DNA of 38,475 nucleotides from Eubacteriales bacterium (lineage in GTDB: Bacteria > Bacillota > Clostridia > Peptostreptococcales > Acidaminobacteraceae), in NCBI GenBank assembly GCA_030625575.1, contig DAOUQP010000005.1, positions 1-38,475 on the forward strand, in the 5' to 3' direction. The notes under the pieces are model-generated. The model did not search any database, was not told the origin of the DNA, and saw nothing but the letters and a program-made list of their open reading frames with translations. Both the position numbers and the translations under genes were made by a program. Below are positions 8,765 through 17,251 of the stretch, in pieces (position 1 is the stretch's first letter; each line of letters begins with the position of its first letter).

Positions 8765-9730
8765 ATGCACGGCACACTAAAAGGAAAACACTTCATCTCT
8801 TTAAGAGATTGGTCCAACGAACAAATCGACCTTCTATTGGACACATCAGCAGACCTTAAAAGAAAGCATTATATGGACGTTACTACAAACTACCTTCCCA
8901 ATAAGACGATTTTTCTTATGTTCTTTGAGCAAAGCACAAGAACGAGAAACTCGATGGAAGCTGGAATAGCACAACTTGGCGGACATGCAAACTTCTTGGA
9001 TACTTCAACAATGCAAATCAGCCATGGTGAAGTAGCAAAAGATACAGCTGTCATTCTTTCAAGTTTTGGTCATGGAATTGCTTGTCGCTACTGCGATTGG
9101 GGTATTGGTAATAAATATATAACAGACATGGCCAAGCATTCGTCAAGACCTATTATGAACTTGCAGTGCGACTTATATCACCCGATGCAAGGCGTTGCCG
9201 ACTTATTGACAATCAAGGAGAAATTCCCGGGCGGAACTAAAAACATTAAGATTTCAATCATCTGGGCATATGCGACTTCTCATAAAAAACCTGTAAGCGT
9301 ACCACTGACGCAGACGCTGTTGTTCCCGAGATACGGAATGGATGTTACACTTGCATACCCAAAAGGTTTCGAACTTCCCGATTGGGTAATCGAAGAAGCT
9401 AAAGAAAATGCACGAATCCACGGTGGTTCATTTAAAATCACCAACAATATGGACGATGCATTTAAAGATGCCGATATTGTCATTCCAAAGAACTGGGGTT
9501 CTTGGAGCGGTAAAAATCCGGATGTCGATATAAATGATTTTAAAGATTGGAAATGCACAGAAGAGAAAATGGCACTTGCAAAAGATAACGTTTACTATAT
9601 GCACGCACTACCTGCAGATAGAGGAAACGAAGTTGAAGATTCTGTTATAGACGGCCACCACTCGATAGTTTATCAAGAAGCAGAAAATAGACTACATACA
9701 GCCAAAGCTGTCATGGCATTAACATTATAG
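8765..9730 (+). CDS. ygeW: Knotted carbamoyltransferase, YgeW-like (paralog 1)
   Basis: MFFEQSTRTRNSMEAGIAQLGG, ISHGEVAKDTAVIL, QCDLYHPMQ, HKKPVSVPL, MHALPADRG. Confidence 0.85.
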   Translation: MHGTLKGKHFISLRDWSNEQIDLLLDTSADLKRKHYMDVTTNYLPNKTIFLMFFEQSTRTRNSMEAGIAQLGGHANFLDTSTMQISHGEVAKDTAVILSSFGHGIACRYCDWGIGNKYITDMAKHSSRPIMNLQCDLYHPMQGVADLLTIKEKFPGGTKNIKISIIWAYATSHKKPVSVPLTQTLLFPRYGMDVTLAYPKGFELPDWVIEEAKENARIHGGSFKITNNMDDAFKDADIVIPKNWGSWSGKNPDVDINDFKDWKCTEEKMALAKDNVYYMHALPADRGNEVEDSVIDGHHSIVYQEAENRLHTAKAVMALTL

Positions 9731-9743
9731 GAGGAAATTAGAT

Positions 9744-11144
9744 ATGAGAAAAGTACCTGTTATAGGTCCAACTTATGAAGAGATGTTGCACCCTTGGAAA
9801 ATCGATTCTGTAATCAGAAAAAAAGCAGAAGAGATGAAAAGTATCGATCATTTGCATCCGCTTAATCTTTACAATATCAATTGGAGAGGTTTCGATAATA
9901 AAATCAAGTATTTTGTACTTACCAAAGAATTTACAGGCGTCGATGCAAACATCGTAGTAATGTACGCAAAAGATATGCCGTCAGGTTCACATAAAGTGGG
10001 ACCTACTTACTCGGTGTTGACTGAAATGACAGTCTCACATCAAGTGGATCCATTAATTCACAAACTGGTATGGCCGTCAACTGGCAACTACGGCGTAGGT
10101 GGCGCTTGGGTCAGTTCTAGAATGAATTACGACTCGCTGGTTATTCTACCAGAAGAGATGAGTACGGAGAGATTTGATCTTATCGAGGAATACGGTTCAA
10201 GCGTTATAGCGACACCAGGTTGCGAATCGAATGTAAAAGAGATATACGATAAAACCCATGAATTAAAAGCTGAAGATCCTGAGAGAATCAGAATTCTTAA
10301 TCAATTCGATTCTATGGCCAACTACAGATTCCATGAGTATGTGACTGGAAATACAATGGTTGAACTTGTAAAAGAAGAAAATATAGGTAACGGGGAAATT
10401 GCAGGAGTTGCATTGACTGTCGGCAGCGCTGGAACGATAGCGGCCGGTGATAGGGTAAAAAAAACATTCCCTAACGCAAAAGTCATAGCAGGCGAACCTG
10501 TTCAGTGTCCTACTCTATCGCTTAACGGATATGGCGGACACGATATTCAAGGCATTGGCGACAAGCACGTCACTTGGATTCACAACGTTTACAATACTGA
10601 TGGAGTAGTTCAGATAGACGATATGGACTGTAAACGCATGCTTAAAGTAATATCTACAAAAGAAGGACAAAAGTACTTGAAGACAATAATGGATTCTGAA
10701 GATGTCGACTTCATGTCAGAAAAACTGGGAATCTCAGGTGTTGCAAATATTATAGCAGCTATAAAAACAGCCAAACATTATGATTTAAAAGAAGGCGAGA
10801 ACATAATGGTCATCGCTACTGATTCGCTTTCTCGATATCACTCGGTAATGGATCAACAAGAAGATATGACGGTTGAGACAGCTAAGAGATATCACGAAAG
10901 AATATTCTTATATCAAGAACCTTCTTACTTCTTCGAAGGCGACAGAATGAATAAGGCTAGATGGCATAATCTTAAATACTACACTTGGGTTGAACAACAA
11001 GGTAAAACTGTTGAAGAGTTAAATGATCAAAAAGAACAAAAATATTGGTTGAATGAAGCAAATAAAGTTGAAGAGTTTGATAAATTAATCTTGGAATACA
11101 GAGAAAAACATAGTAAAGAACTTAATGATATTTTGGGTGTTTAA
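9744..11144 (+). CDS. PLP-dependent enzyme, cysteine synthase/TrpB-like fold type II; substrate unknown
   Basis: MPSGSHKVGPTY (candidate PLP lysine), STGNYGVGGAW, LTVGSAGTIAAGDRVK. Confidence 0.82.
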   Translation: MRKVPVIGPTYEEMLHPWKIDSVIRKKAEEMKSIDHLHPLNLYNINWRGFDNKIKYFVLTKEFTGVDANIVVMYAKDMPSGSHKVGPTYSVLTEMTVSHQVDPLIHKLVWPSTGNYGVGGAWVSSRMNYDSLVILPEEMSTERFDLIEEYGSSVIATPGCESNVKEIYDKTHELKAEDPERIRILNQFDSMANYRFHEYVTGNTMVELVKEENIGNGEIAGVALTVGSAGTIAAGDRVKKTFPNAKVIAGEPVQCPTLSLNGYGGHDIQGIGDKHVTWIHNVYNTDGVVQIDDMDCKRMLKVISTKEGQKYLKTIMDSEDVDFMSEKLGISGVANIIAAIKTAKHYDLKEGENIMVIATDSLSRYHSVMDQQEDMTVETAKRYHERIFLYQEPSYFFEGDRMNKARWHNLKYYTWVEQQGKTVEELNDQKEQKYWLNEANKVEEFDKLILEYREKHSKELNDILGV

Positions 11145-11197
11145 GAGAATCATATGAAGAATTCTAAATATACGAAGTAAAAATGGAGGGTAATACA

Positions 11198-12409
11198 ATG
11201 GAGTACAAATTTAATGAAGTGTTGAAAAAAGCACAAGAGTATGAACCGCAAATGACAAAGTTTCTTCGCGATATGATAGCTATTCCAAGTGAAAGCTGTG
11301 ATGAAGAGAAAGTTGTCTTAAGAATTAAAGAAGAGATGGAAGAAGTAGGCTTTGATAAGGTGGAAATCGATCCTATGGGTAATATTTTAGGATATATTGG
11401 TCATGGTAAACATATCATTGCTATGGATGCGCATATTGATACAGTGGGTATCGGTGATATTAAACTTTGGGATGTCGACCCGTATCAAGGTAAGGAAGAT
11501 AGTGAAGTTATTTATGGACGTGGTGGAAGTGATCAAGAAGGCGGAATGGCATCTATGGTCTATGCTGGAAAGATAATAAAAGACTTGAAATTAGAAGATG
11601 ATTACACATTGATTGTTACTGGTACAGTTCAGGAAGAAGACTGTGATGGTTTATGTTGGCAATATATTATCAATGAAAGTAAGATCAAGCCTGAATTCGT
11701 TGTAATTACTGAACCTACTTCTTTAAATATCTATAGAGGACATCGTGGAAGAATGGAAATCAAGGTAACAACCAATGGAATAAGTTGTCACGGTTCAGCT
11801 CCTGAAAGAGGCGATAATGCAATATATAAAATGGCTCCAATTGTTAATGAATTAAAAGCACTTCATGAAAACTTAGTTTATGATGAATTTTTAGGAAAAG
11901 GTTCATTAACAGTTTCAGAGATATTCTTTAGTTCTCCATCTAGATGTGCAGTAGCTGATGAATGTAGTATTTCTATCGATAGAAGATTGACTGCTGGTGA
12001 AACATGGGAATATGCTCTTCAACAGATAAGAAATCTACCATCTGTCAAATCATCAGATGCCAAGGTTTCAATGTACAATTATGATCGTCCGTCGTATACA
12101 GGACTAGTATATCCAACGGAAAGTTATTTCCCTACTTGGGTTCTAGAAGAAGAACATCCGGCGTGTCAAGCGATGGTTAAATCTTATGAAGGTCTATTCG
12201 ATGAAGAACCACTAGTTGATAAGTGGACATTCTCAACAAATGCTGTGTCGATTATGGGGCGTTATGGTATTCCTTGTATTGGATTTGGACCGGGTCATGA
12301 AGATCAAGCTCATGCTCCAAATGAAAAGACATGGAAAGATGAATTAGTTAAAGCAGCGGCAATGTACGCAGTTTTACCAAAATTATATGTTGGTAAATAT
12401 ACAAAATAG
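11198..12409 (+). CDS. ygeY: YgeY-family M20-like (selenium-metabolism-linked) hydrolase
   Basis: [61 protein letters not shown] ggaggg favours ATG 11198 over ORF-track 11183. Confidence 0.88.
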   Translation: MEYKFNEVLKKAQEYEPQMTKFLRDMIAIPSESCDEEKVVLRIKEEMEEVGFDKVEIDPMGNILGYIGHGKHIIAMDAHIDTVGIGDIKLWDVDPYQGKEDSEVIYGRGGSDQEGGMASMVYAGKIIKDLKLEDDYTLIVTGTVQEEDCDGLCWQYIINESKIKPEFVVITEPTSLNIYRGHRGRMEIKVTTNGISCHGSAPERGDNAIYKMAPIVNELKALHENLVYDEFLGKGSLTVSEIFFSSPSRCAVADECSISIDRRLTAGETWEYALQQIRNLPSVKSSDAKVSMYNYDRPSYTGLVYPTESYFPTWVLEEEHPACQAMVKSYEGLFDEEPLVDKWTFSTNAVSIMGRYGIPCIGFGPGHEDQAHAPNEKTWKDELVKAAAMYAVLPKLYVGKYTK

Positions 12410-12422
12410 GGGGAAATGAAAA

Positions 12423-13406
12423 ATGCAGAGTGTATTCAGAGGAAAACATTTAATCACATTACAAGAATGGACTAAAGAAGAAATTGATACAGTAATTGAA
12501 GTATCAAAGGATTTAAAGAAAAAATTTGCAATGGGAGTTCCCACTCCTTATTTGCCATATCAAACAGGGTTTTTAATGTTCTTTGAGCAAAGTACAAGAA
12601 CTAGAAATTCAATGGAAGCCGGTATCGCTCAATTGGGTGGACATGCAAACTTTTTGGATACAAGCACAATGCAGGTTTCACATGGTGAAGTTGCCAAGGA
12701 TACAGCTGTAATACTATCTCGTTTTGGACATATGATTGCATGTAGAAACTGTGTATGGGAAGTGGGAAACAAGTATCTTAGAGATTTAGCAAAGCATTCA
12801 AGTGTGCCGGTACTAAGTCTGCAATGTGATTTATATCATCCGATGCAAGGATTAGCTGACCTTATGACAATTCAAGAGAAATTTGGAGAAACTAAACGAT
12901 TGAAAGTTTCAATTATTTGGGCGTATGCTACAAGTCATAAAAAACCGATTTCTGTTCCTTTGACTCAAGCGTTATTATTCCCTAGATTTGGAATGGATGT
13001 AACACTTGCTTATCCAGAAGGATACGATTTACCGGATTGGGCTATAGAACAAGCTAAAGAAAATGCACTTAAGCATGATGGAACATTTAAAATCACACAT
13101 GACATGGAAGAGGCATTCAACGGCGCAGACGTTGTAATTCCTAAGAACTGGGGTAGTTGGGTAAATAACACGAGCGATGATGTGGTTGATGATTTGCTTG
13201 AGTCATATAAATCATGGAAATGTACTGAAGATATGATGGCGCTCACAAATCTCAACTCGATATATATGCATGCACTTCCTGCTGATAGAGGAAATGAAGT
13301 CGAAGATTCAGTTATTGATGGAGATCATTCTGTTGTTTATGATGAAGCTGAAAACAGAATTCATACTGCTAAAGCAGTTATGACTTTAACAATGGGTGGT
13401 AAGTAA
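12423..13406 (+). CDS. ygeW: Knotted carbamoyltransferase, YgeW-like (paralog 2)
   Basis: Close paralog of 8765-9730 with the same motifs (STRTRNSMEAG, QCDLYHPMQG, MHALPADRG). Confidence 0.85.
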   Translation: MQSVFRGKHLITLQEWTKEEIDTVIEVSKDLKKKFAMGVPTPYLPYQTGFLMFFEQSTRTRNSMEAGIAQLGGHANFLDTSTMQVSHGEVAKDTAVILSRFGHMIACRNCVWEVGNKYLRDLAKHSSVPVLSLQCDLYHPMQGLADLMTIQEKFGETKRLKVSIIWAYATSHKKPISVPLTQALLFPRFGMDVTLAYPEGYDLPDWAIEQAKENALKHDGTFKITHDMEEAFNGADVVIPKNWGSWVNNTSDDVVDDLLESYKSWKCTEDMMALTNLNSIYMHALPADRGNEVEDSVIDGDHSVVYDEAENRIHTAKAVMTLTMGGK

Positions 13407-13407
13407 T

Positions 13408-14358
13408 ATGAGTAAACTAGCGGTTATTGCCATTGGTGGAAATTCGCTTATTAAAAGCAAGGATAAGTCTACGGTTGCTGATCAATATGAAGCTATAAAG
13501 GAAACAGTGGTGCATATTGTAGATATTATTGAAGAAGGTTATGAGGTGGTTATTACACATGGTAATGGACCTCAAGTTGGTTTTATCTTGAGAAGATCTG
13601 AACTTGCTCACGAAATGATTGGTATGCATACGGTTCCTCTTGTGAATTGTGGAGCGGATACTCAAGGTGCAATTGGTTATCAAATCCAACAAGCTTTGAT
13701 GAATGAATTTAAAAAAAGAAATTTGAAAAAATCAGCCATTGCACTTGTTACTCAAGTTAAGGTGGATAAAAACGATAAGGCTTTTGATACTCCTATGAAA
13801 CCCATAGGAAGCTTTTATACTGAAGAAGAACTAGATGAAATCAAAGCAAAGAATCCAGATTGGACATTTATAAATGATGCGGGAAGAGGATATAGAAGAG
13901 TTGTAGCTTCTCCCGCCCCCCTTGAAATCATCGAATCTGATGCGATAGTCGGAATGATTGAAAGAAATTATTGCGTTATTGCTGTAGGCGGGGGAGGAAT
14001 CCCTGTAGTTGAAAATAAAGAGGGATTTCTTGAGGGCGTTGATGCGGTGATTGATAAGGATTATGCAACCAGTTTGCTTGCGAATCAATTAAACGCTGAC
14101 TTGCTGATAATATCTACAGGAGTAGAAAAAGTATGTTTGAATTTTGGCAGAAAGAATCAAATTGATCTTAATCGGATTGATATATCAGAGCTAAAGAAAT
14201 ATAGAGAAGAAAATCATTTTGCTCCAGGTAGTATGTTGCCTAAAATAAACGCTGTAATCGATTTTATCGATAGAGGTGGAAAAGAGGCGGTTATTACTAA
14301 TCCGGAGAGTTTAAAAGATGCTTTAAGTGGATTGACAGGAACACATATAACGAAATAA
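13408..14358 (+). CDS. arcC: Carbamate kinase
   Basis: AVIAIGGNSLI, THGNGPQVGFILRRSEL, AVGGGGIPVV, FAPGSMLPKINAVIDF. Start at ATG 13408 preferred. Confidence 0.94.
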   Translation: MSKLAVIAIGGNSLIKSKDKSTVADQYEAIKETVVHIVDIIEEGYEVVITHGNGPQVGFILRRSELAHEMIGMHTVPLVNCGADTQGAIGYQIQQALMNEFKKRNLKKSAIALVTQVKVDKNDKAFDTPMKPIGSFYTEEELDEIKAKNPDWTFINDAGRGYRRVVASPAPLEIIESDAIVGMIERNYCVIAVGGGGIPVVENKEGFLEGVDAVIDKDYATSLLANQLNADLLIISTGVEKVCLNFGRKNQIDLNRIDISELKKYREENHFAPGSMLPKINAVIDFIDRGGKEAVITNPESLKDALSGLTGTHITK

Positions 14359-14367
14359 AGATTTTGA

Positions 14368-14419
14368 AGTGTGTGTCTTGATTGTGAGAATTGGGAAGCT
14401 TTATTGCCGGGCGCACACT
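14368..14419 (+). other. Intercistronic hairpin/leader between carbamate kinase and symporter
   Basis: AGTGTGTG (14368-14375) pairs with CGCACACT (14412-14419), one wobble, enclosing ~36 nt; no U-tract. Confidence 0.45.
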
Positions 14420-14457
14420 AAAAATATAAAGAAATTATTAATGGAGGGAAACTATTA

Positions 14458-15897
14458 ATGAAGACTATTGTATTATCGATTGTATTTATTTACTTAGGAA
14501 TTATGTTATTTATAGGATGGTATGCATCAAAGAAAATTGAAAGCAATGAAGATTTTATGGTTGCCGGTAGAAGGCTTGGGCCGATCATGATGGCTGGTAC
14601 TTTGGCAGCTACTGAGATTGGTGGAGGTAGTTCACTTGGTGTTGTTGAAAAAGCATATGGCAACTGGGGTATGAGTGCTTCGTGGTATGTAATCGCTATG
14701 GCCATTACATTTATTATTCTAGCTTTTTTCTCAGGAAAGTTAAGAAGTGCTTTAGTTAAGACGGTACCGGAGTATTTTAGAAGAAGATATGGTGAGGCAC
14801 CGGGAATTATTACTGCTATTATTATGATTTTGCCATTAGTTGGTTTAACTGCTATTCAATTTACAGCATCAGCAGTAGTATTATCAGTAATGACTGGGTT
14901 GTCATTTACGGTTTCAGTAATTATTGTTTCTGTAGTTGTAACGATATATTCAGTACTTGGTGGTTTATGGGCAGTAACTTTAACAGATTTTGTTCAAATG
15001 TTCTTAATAGTAATAGGTATGTTGATTGCGGTACCATTTGCGCTTAATGCAGCTGGCGGCTGGGGTGAAGTTGTAAAGGCTGTTCCTGCTGAAAGAATGA
15101 CATTAACAGGCGGAATAGGTATTGGAACTATTGTTTCTTTAATAATCATGTATACAGCTTCTTTTGCAGTTGGGCAAGAAGCGGTTCAAAGGTATTATGC
15201 TGCTAAAGATGAAAAAGCGGCAATACAAGGTTCGTTAATTGCTGGTGGAGTAAACTTAGTATTTGCTTTTATCCCTGTTGTATTGGGTTTGACAGCATTT
15301 GCGATGGTTCAAAATGGTTTGATAGACGGTAGTGCGATTATGGCTAATGGAGCAAGATATGCTCTTCCTACTTTAGCTATGCAGACAATGCCACCTGTTC
15401 TTGTCGGACTTTTGTTTGCAGGTTTGATTTCTGCGACTATGTCGAGTGCCGATTCGGATCTATTAGGAGCGGGATCGATATTTGCAAATGATATCTATAG
15501 AATATATATTAATAAAAATGCCGACGATAAGAAGGTTTTAAGAGTAGCTCAAATGTCTATGGTATTTGTCGGTATTTTGTCATTGGCAGTTGCGTTAACG
15601 AATACTAAGAGTATCATCACTGTTTTAATGTTCTCGTTCACTTTGAGAGCCGGTGGAGCGTTCTTCCCTTATATCGTGGGTCATTATTGGAAAAAAGCAA
15701 GTACTGCCGGTGCTTTAGCGTCAGTAGTATTAGGGAGTTTAACAGTAGTATTGGTTCAAAAAGACATTATTTCTTTCTTTGGTCAAGATGCAATTATTCC
15801 AGGACTTCTTGTAAGTTTAATTGTTTTCGTTGGATTTAGTTATTTGATGCCACCTAAAGAAGAAACAACAGCGTTAGCTGAAGAAAAAGTTGCGTAG
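14458..15897 (+). CDS. Sodium:solute symporter (SSS family)
   Basis: About 13 hydrophobic segments; EDFMVAGRRLGPIMMAGTLAATEIGGGSSLG; RBS ggaggg. Confidence 0.88.
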   Translation: MKTIVLSIVFIYLGIMLFIGWYASKKIESNEDFMVAGRRLGPIMMAGTLAATEIGGGSSLGVVEKAYGNWGMSASWYVIAMAITFIILAFFSGKLRSALVKTVPEYFRRRYGEAPGIITAIIMILPLVGLTAIQFTASAVVLSVMTGLSFTVSVIIVSVVVTIYSVLGGLWAVTLTDFVQMFLIVIGMLIAVPFALNAAGGWGEVVKAVPAERMTLTGGIGIGTIVSLIIMYTASFAVGQEAVQRYYAAKDEKAAIQGSLIAGGVNLVFAFIPVVLGLTAFAMVQNGLIDGSAIMANGARYALPTLAMQTMPPVLVGLLFAGLISATMSSADSDLLGAGSIFANDIYRIYINKNADDKKVLRVAQMSMVFVGILSLAVALTNTKSIITVLMFSFTLRAGGAFFPYIVGHYWKKASTAGALASVVLGSLTVVLVQKDIISFFGQDAIIPGLLVSLIVFVGFSYLMPPKEETTALAEEKVA

Positions 15898-15940
15898 ATA
15901 AAAACATATTTCCCATATAAGATTCTCACATAAAAAATAA

Positions 15941-15974
15941 AAACAGGGTACTGAAATAATTCAGTACCCTGTTT
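15941..15974 (-). terminator. Rho-independent terminator (U-tract on the minus strand, for the TrhA gene)
   Basis: AAACAGGGTACTGA-N-TCAGTACCCTGTTT, followed on the minus strand by TTATTTTTTATG. Confidence 0.85.
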
Positions 15975-15978
15975 ACAT

Positions 15979-16617
15979 TTAACTAATTACAAATTTATAT
16001 ATCAATAAGAAGTGACTAAGGCTACCTAATAGTATGAAAATATGAAAAATCTCATGAAATTCAAATTTCCAAATCTTAAGTTTTTTTGACTTGGTCGCGT
16101 ATATGATTGCACCTATTGTATATAGAAGACCTCCGCTGATAAACAACAATAACGCAGTTGTAGGAAGTGCTTTATAGAGTGGATAAAATATAAAGATAGC
16201 CGCCCAACCTAAGATTAAATAAAAACTCGTATAGAGCCAGCGAGGTGCATTAAGCCAAAAAATCTTTATTATTCCTCCTGTTATTGCGAGAGACCAAATG
16301 ATGGAAATCATAATATAACCGACTTTGCCTTTTAAAGTTACAAGGCAGATTGGGGTATACGAAGCTGCAATTAGAAAATATATCATGATATGATCTAGTT
16401 TTCTAAAAAGAGTAATGTTTTTATAAACTCCATGGTAGATTGATGAAGTTAAATAAAGTCCGAATAAGCCAAGTGAGAATACTATTGATGATAAAATTTT
16501 GATAATATCACCAGATTCGATCGAGACTTTAAGTAGAAGTATTAATCCGACGATTGAAAGAAGTGCGCCGACAAAATGGGTTATTGAATTAATTGGTTCT
16601 CTAAGTTTTAGTTTCAT
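15979..16617 (-). CDS. trhA: Hemolysin III / TrhA (PAQR-like) membrane protein
   Basis: EPINSITHFVGALLSIVGL...LGLFGLYLTSSIYHGVYK...KLDHIMIYFLIAASYTPICL...FHEIFHIFILLGSLSHF. Confidence 0.92.
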   Translation of the reverse strand: MKLKLREPINSITHFVGALLSIVGLILLLKVSIESGDIIKILSSIVFSLGLFGLYLTSSIYHGVYKNITLFRKLDHIMIYFLIAASYTPICLVTLKGKVGYIMISIIWSLAITGGIIKIFWLNAPRWLYTSFYLILGWAAIFIFYPLYKALPTTALLLFISGGLLYTIGAIIYATKSKKLKIWKFEFHEIFHIFILLGSLSHFLLIYKFVIS

Positions 16618-16635
16618 AAAAATCTCCTCTATACA

Positions 16636-16650
16636 TAGTATTCAATACTA
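16636..16650. promoter_or_regulatory. Palindromic operator copy 1 (downstream of trhA promoter)
   Basis: TAGTATT-C-AATACTA perfect palindrome; trhA promoter on minus strand TTGACA (16686-16691), 17-nt spacer, TATTAT (16663-16668). Confidence 0.8.
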
Positions 16651-16717
16651 CCTTATACATTTATAATAATCATATAATATTCACATGTCAATAGATTGTG
16701 ATAAAAACTTTGAGAAA

Positions 16718-16732
16718 TAGTATTCAATACTA
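16718..16732. promoter_or_regulatory. Palindromic operator copy 2 (in spacer of the DUF1836-gene promoter)
   Basis: Same TAGTATTCAATACTA, lying between TTGAGA (16710-16715) and TATAAT (16733-16738), 17-nt spacer. Confidence 0.82.
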
Positions 16733-16757
16733 TATAATGATGAAAAGGAGATTTGAT

Positions 16758-17210
16758 ATGTTGAATTTTAAAGATATACAATATGAAGATATTCCTGAAA
16801 TAGAACTATATATGGATCAGGTAACCAGTTATTTGGAAAATCGGATGAAAGTGTTTAAAGAAGATGATAACGATAAAATTCTGACTAAAACTATGATCAA
16901 CAACTATGTAAAGGCTGGAATAATAGAAAAACCGATAAAGAAAAAGTATAATCGAGACCATATGGCAAAAATGATTATGGTTTATTTTCTTAAGAATATT
17001 ATTTCTATAAATGATATTGAGAAAATGTTTGAGGTAAATATGAAAACGGATGAATTTTATAGACGGTTCAATGATATTCATAAGAAAATATTTGATGAAA
17101 CAAAGGATTTAATGAATAAAGATGAAAACCAATTGGAGTTATTAATATATTTACTTTTGCAAGCTGATATAAACAAGCGCTTGGCGGAAGAAATTATAAA
17201 GGGGATATAG
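16758..17210 (+). CDS. DUF1836-type MerR-like transcriptional regulator
   Basis: YEDIPEIELYMDQVTSYLE...MINNYVKAGIIEKPIKKKYNRDHMAKMIMVYFLKNIISINDIEKMF. ORF track starts at 16698, inside the promoter; AAGGAG before ATG 16758 favours the later start. Confidence 0.82.
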   Translation: MLNFKDIQYEDIPEIELYMDQVTSYLENRMKVFKEDDNDKILTKTMINNYVKAGIIEKPIKKKYNRDHMAKMIMVYFLKNIISINDIEKMFEVNMKTDEFYRRFNDIHKKIFDETKDLMNKDENQLELLIYLLLQADINKRLAEEIIKGI

Positions 17211-17251
17211 TCTGTTAGTAGATAATATTGCATGTTTCTAAGGAGGGTAAT

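Noticed and set aside
9571-9583. TGGCACTTGCA inside ygeW paralog 1 as a sigma-54 promoter
   Set aside because: Spacing between GG and GC is wrong and it is inside a coding region.
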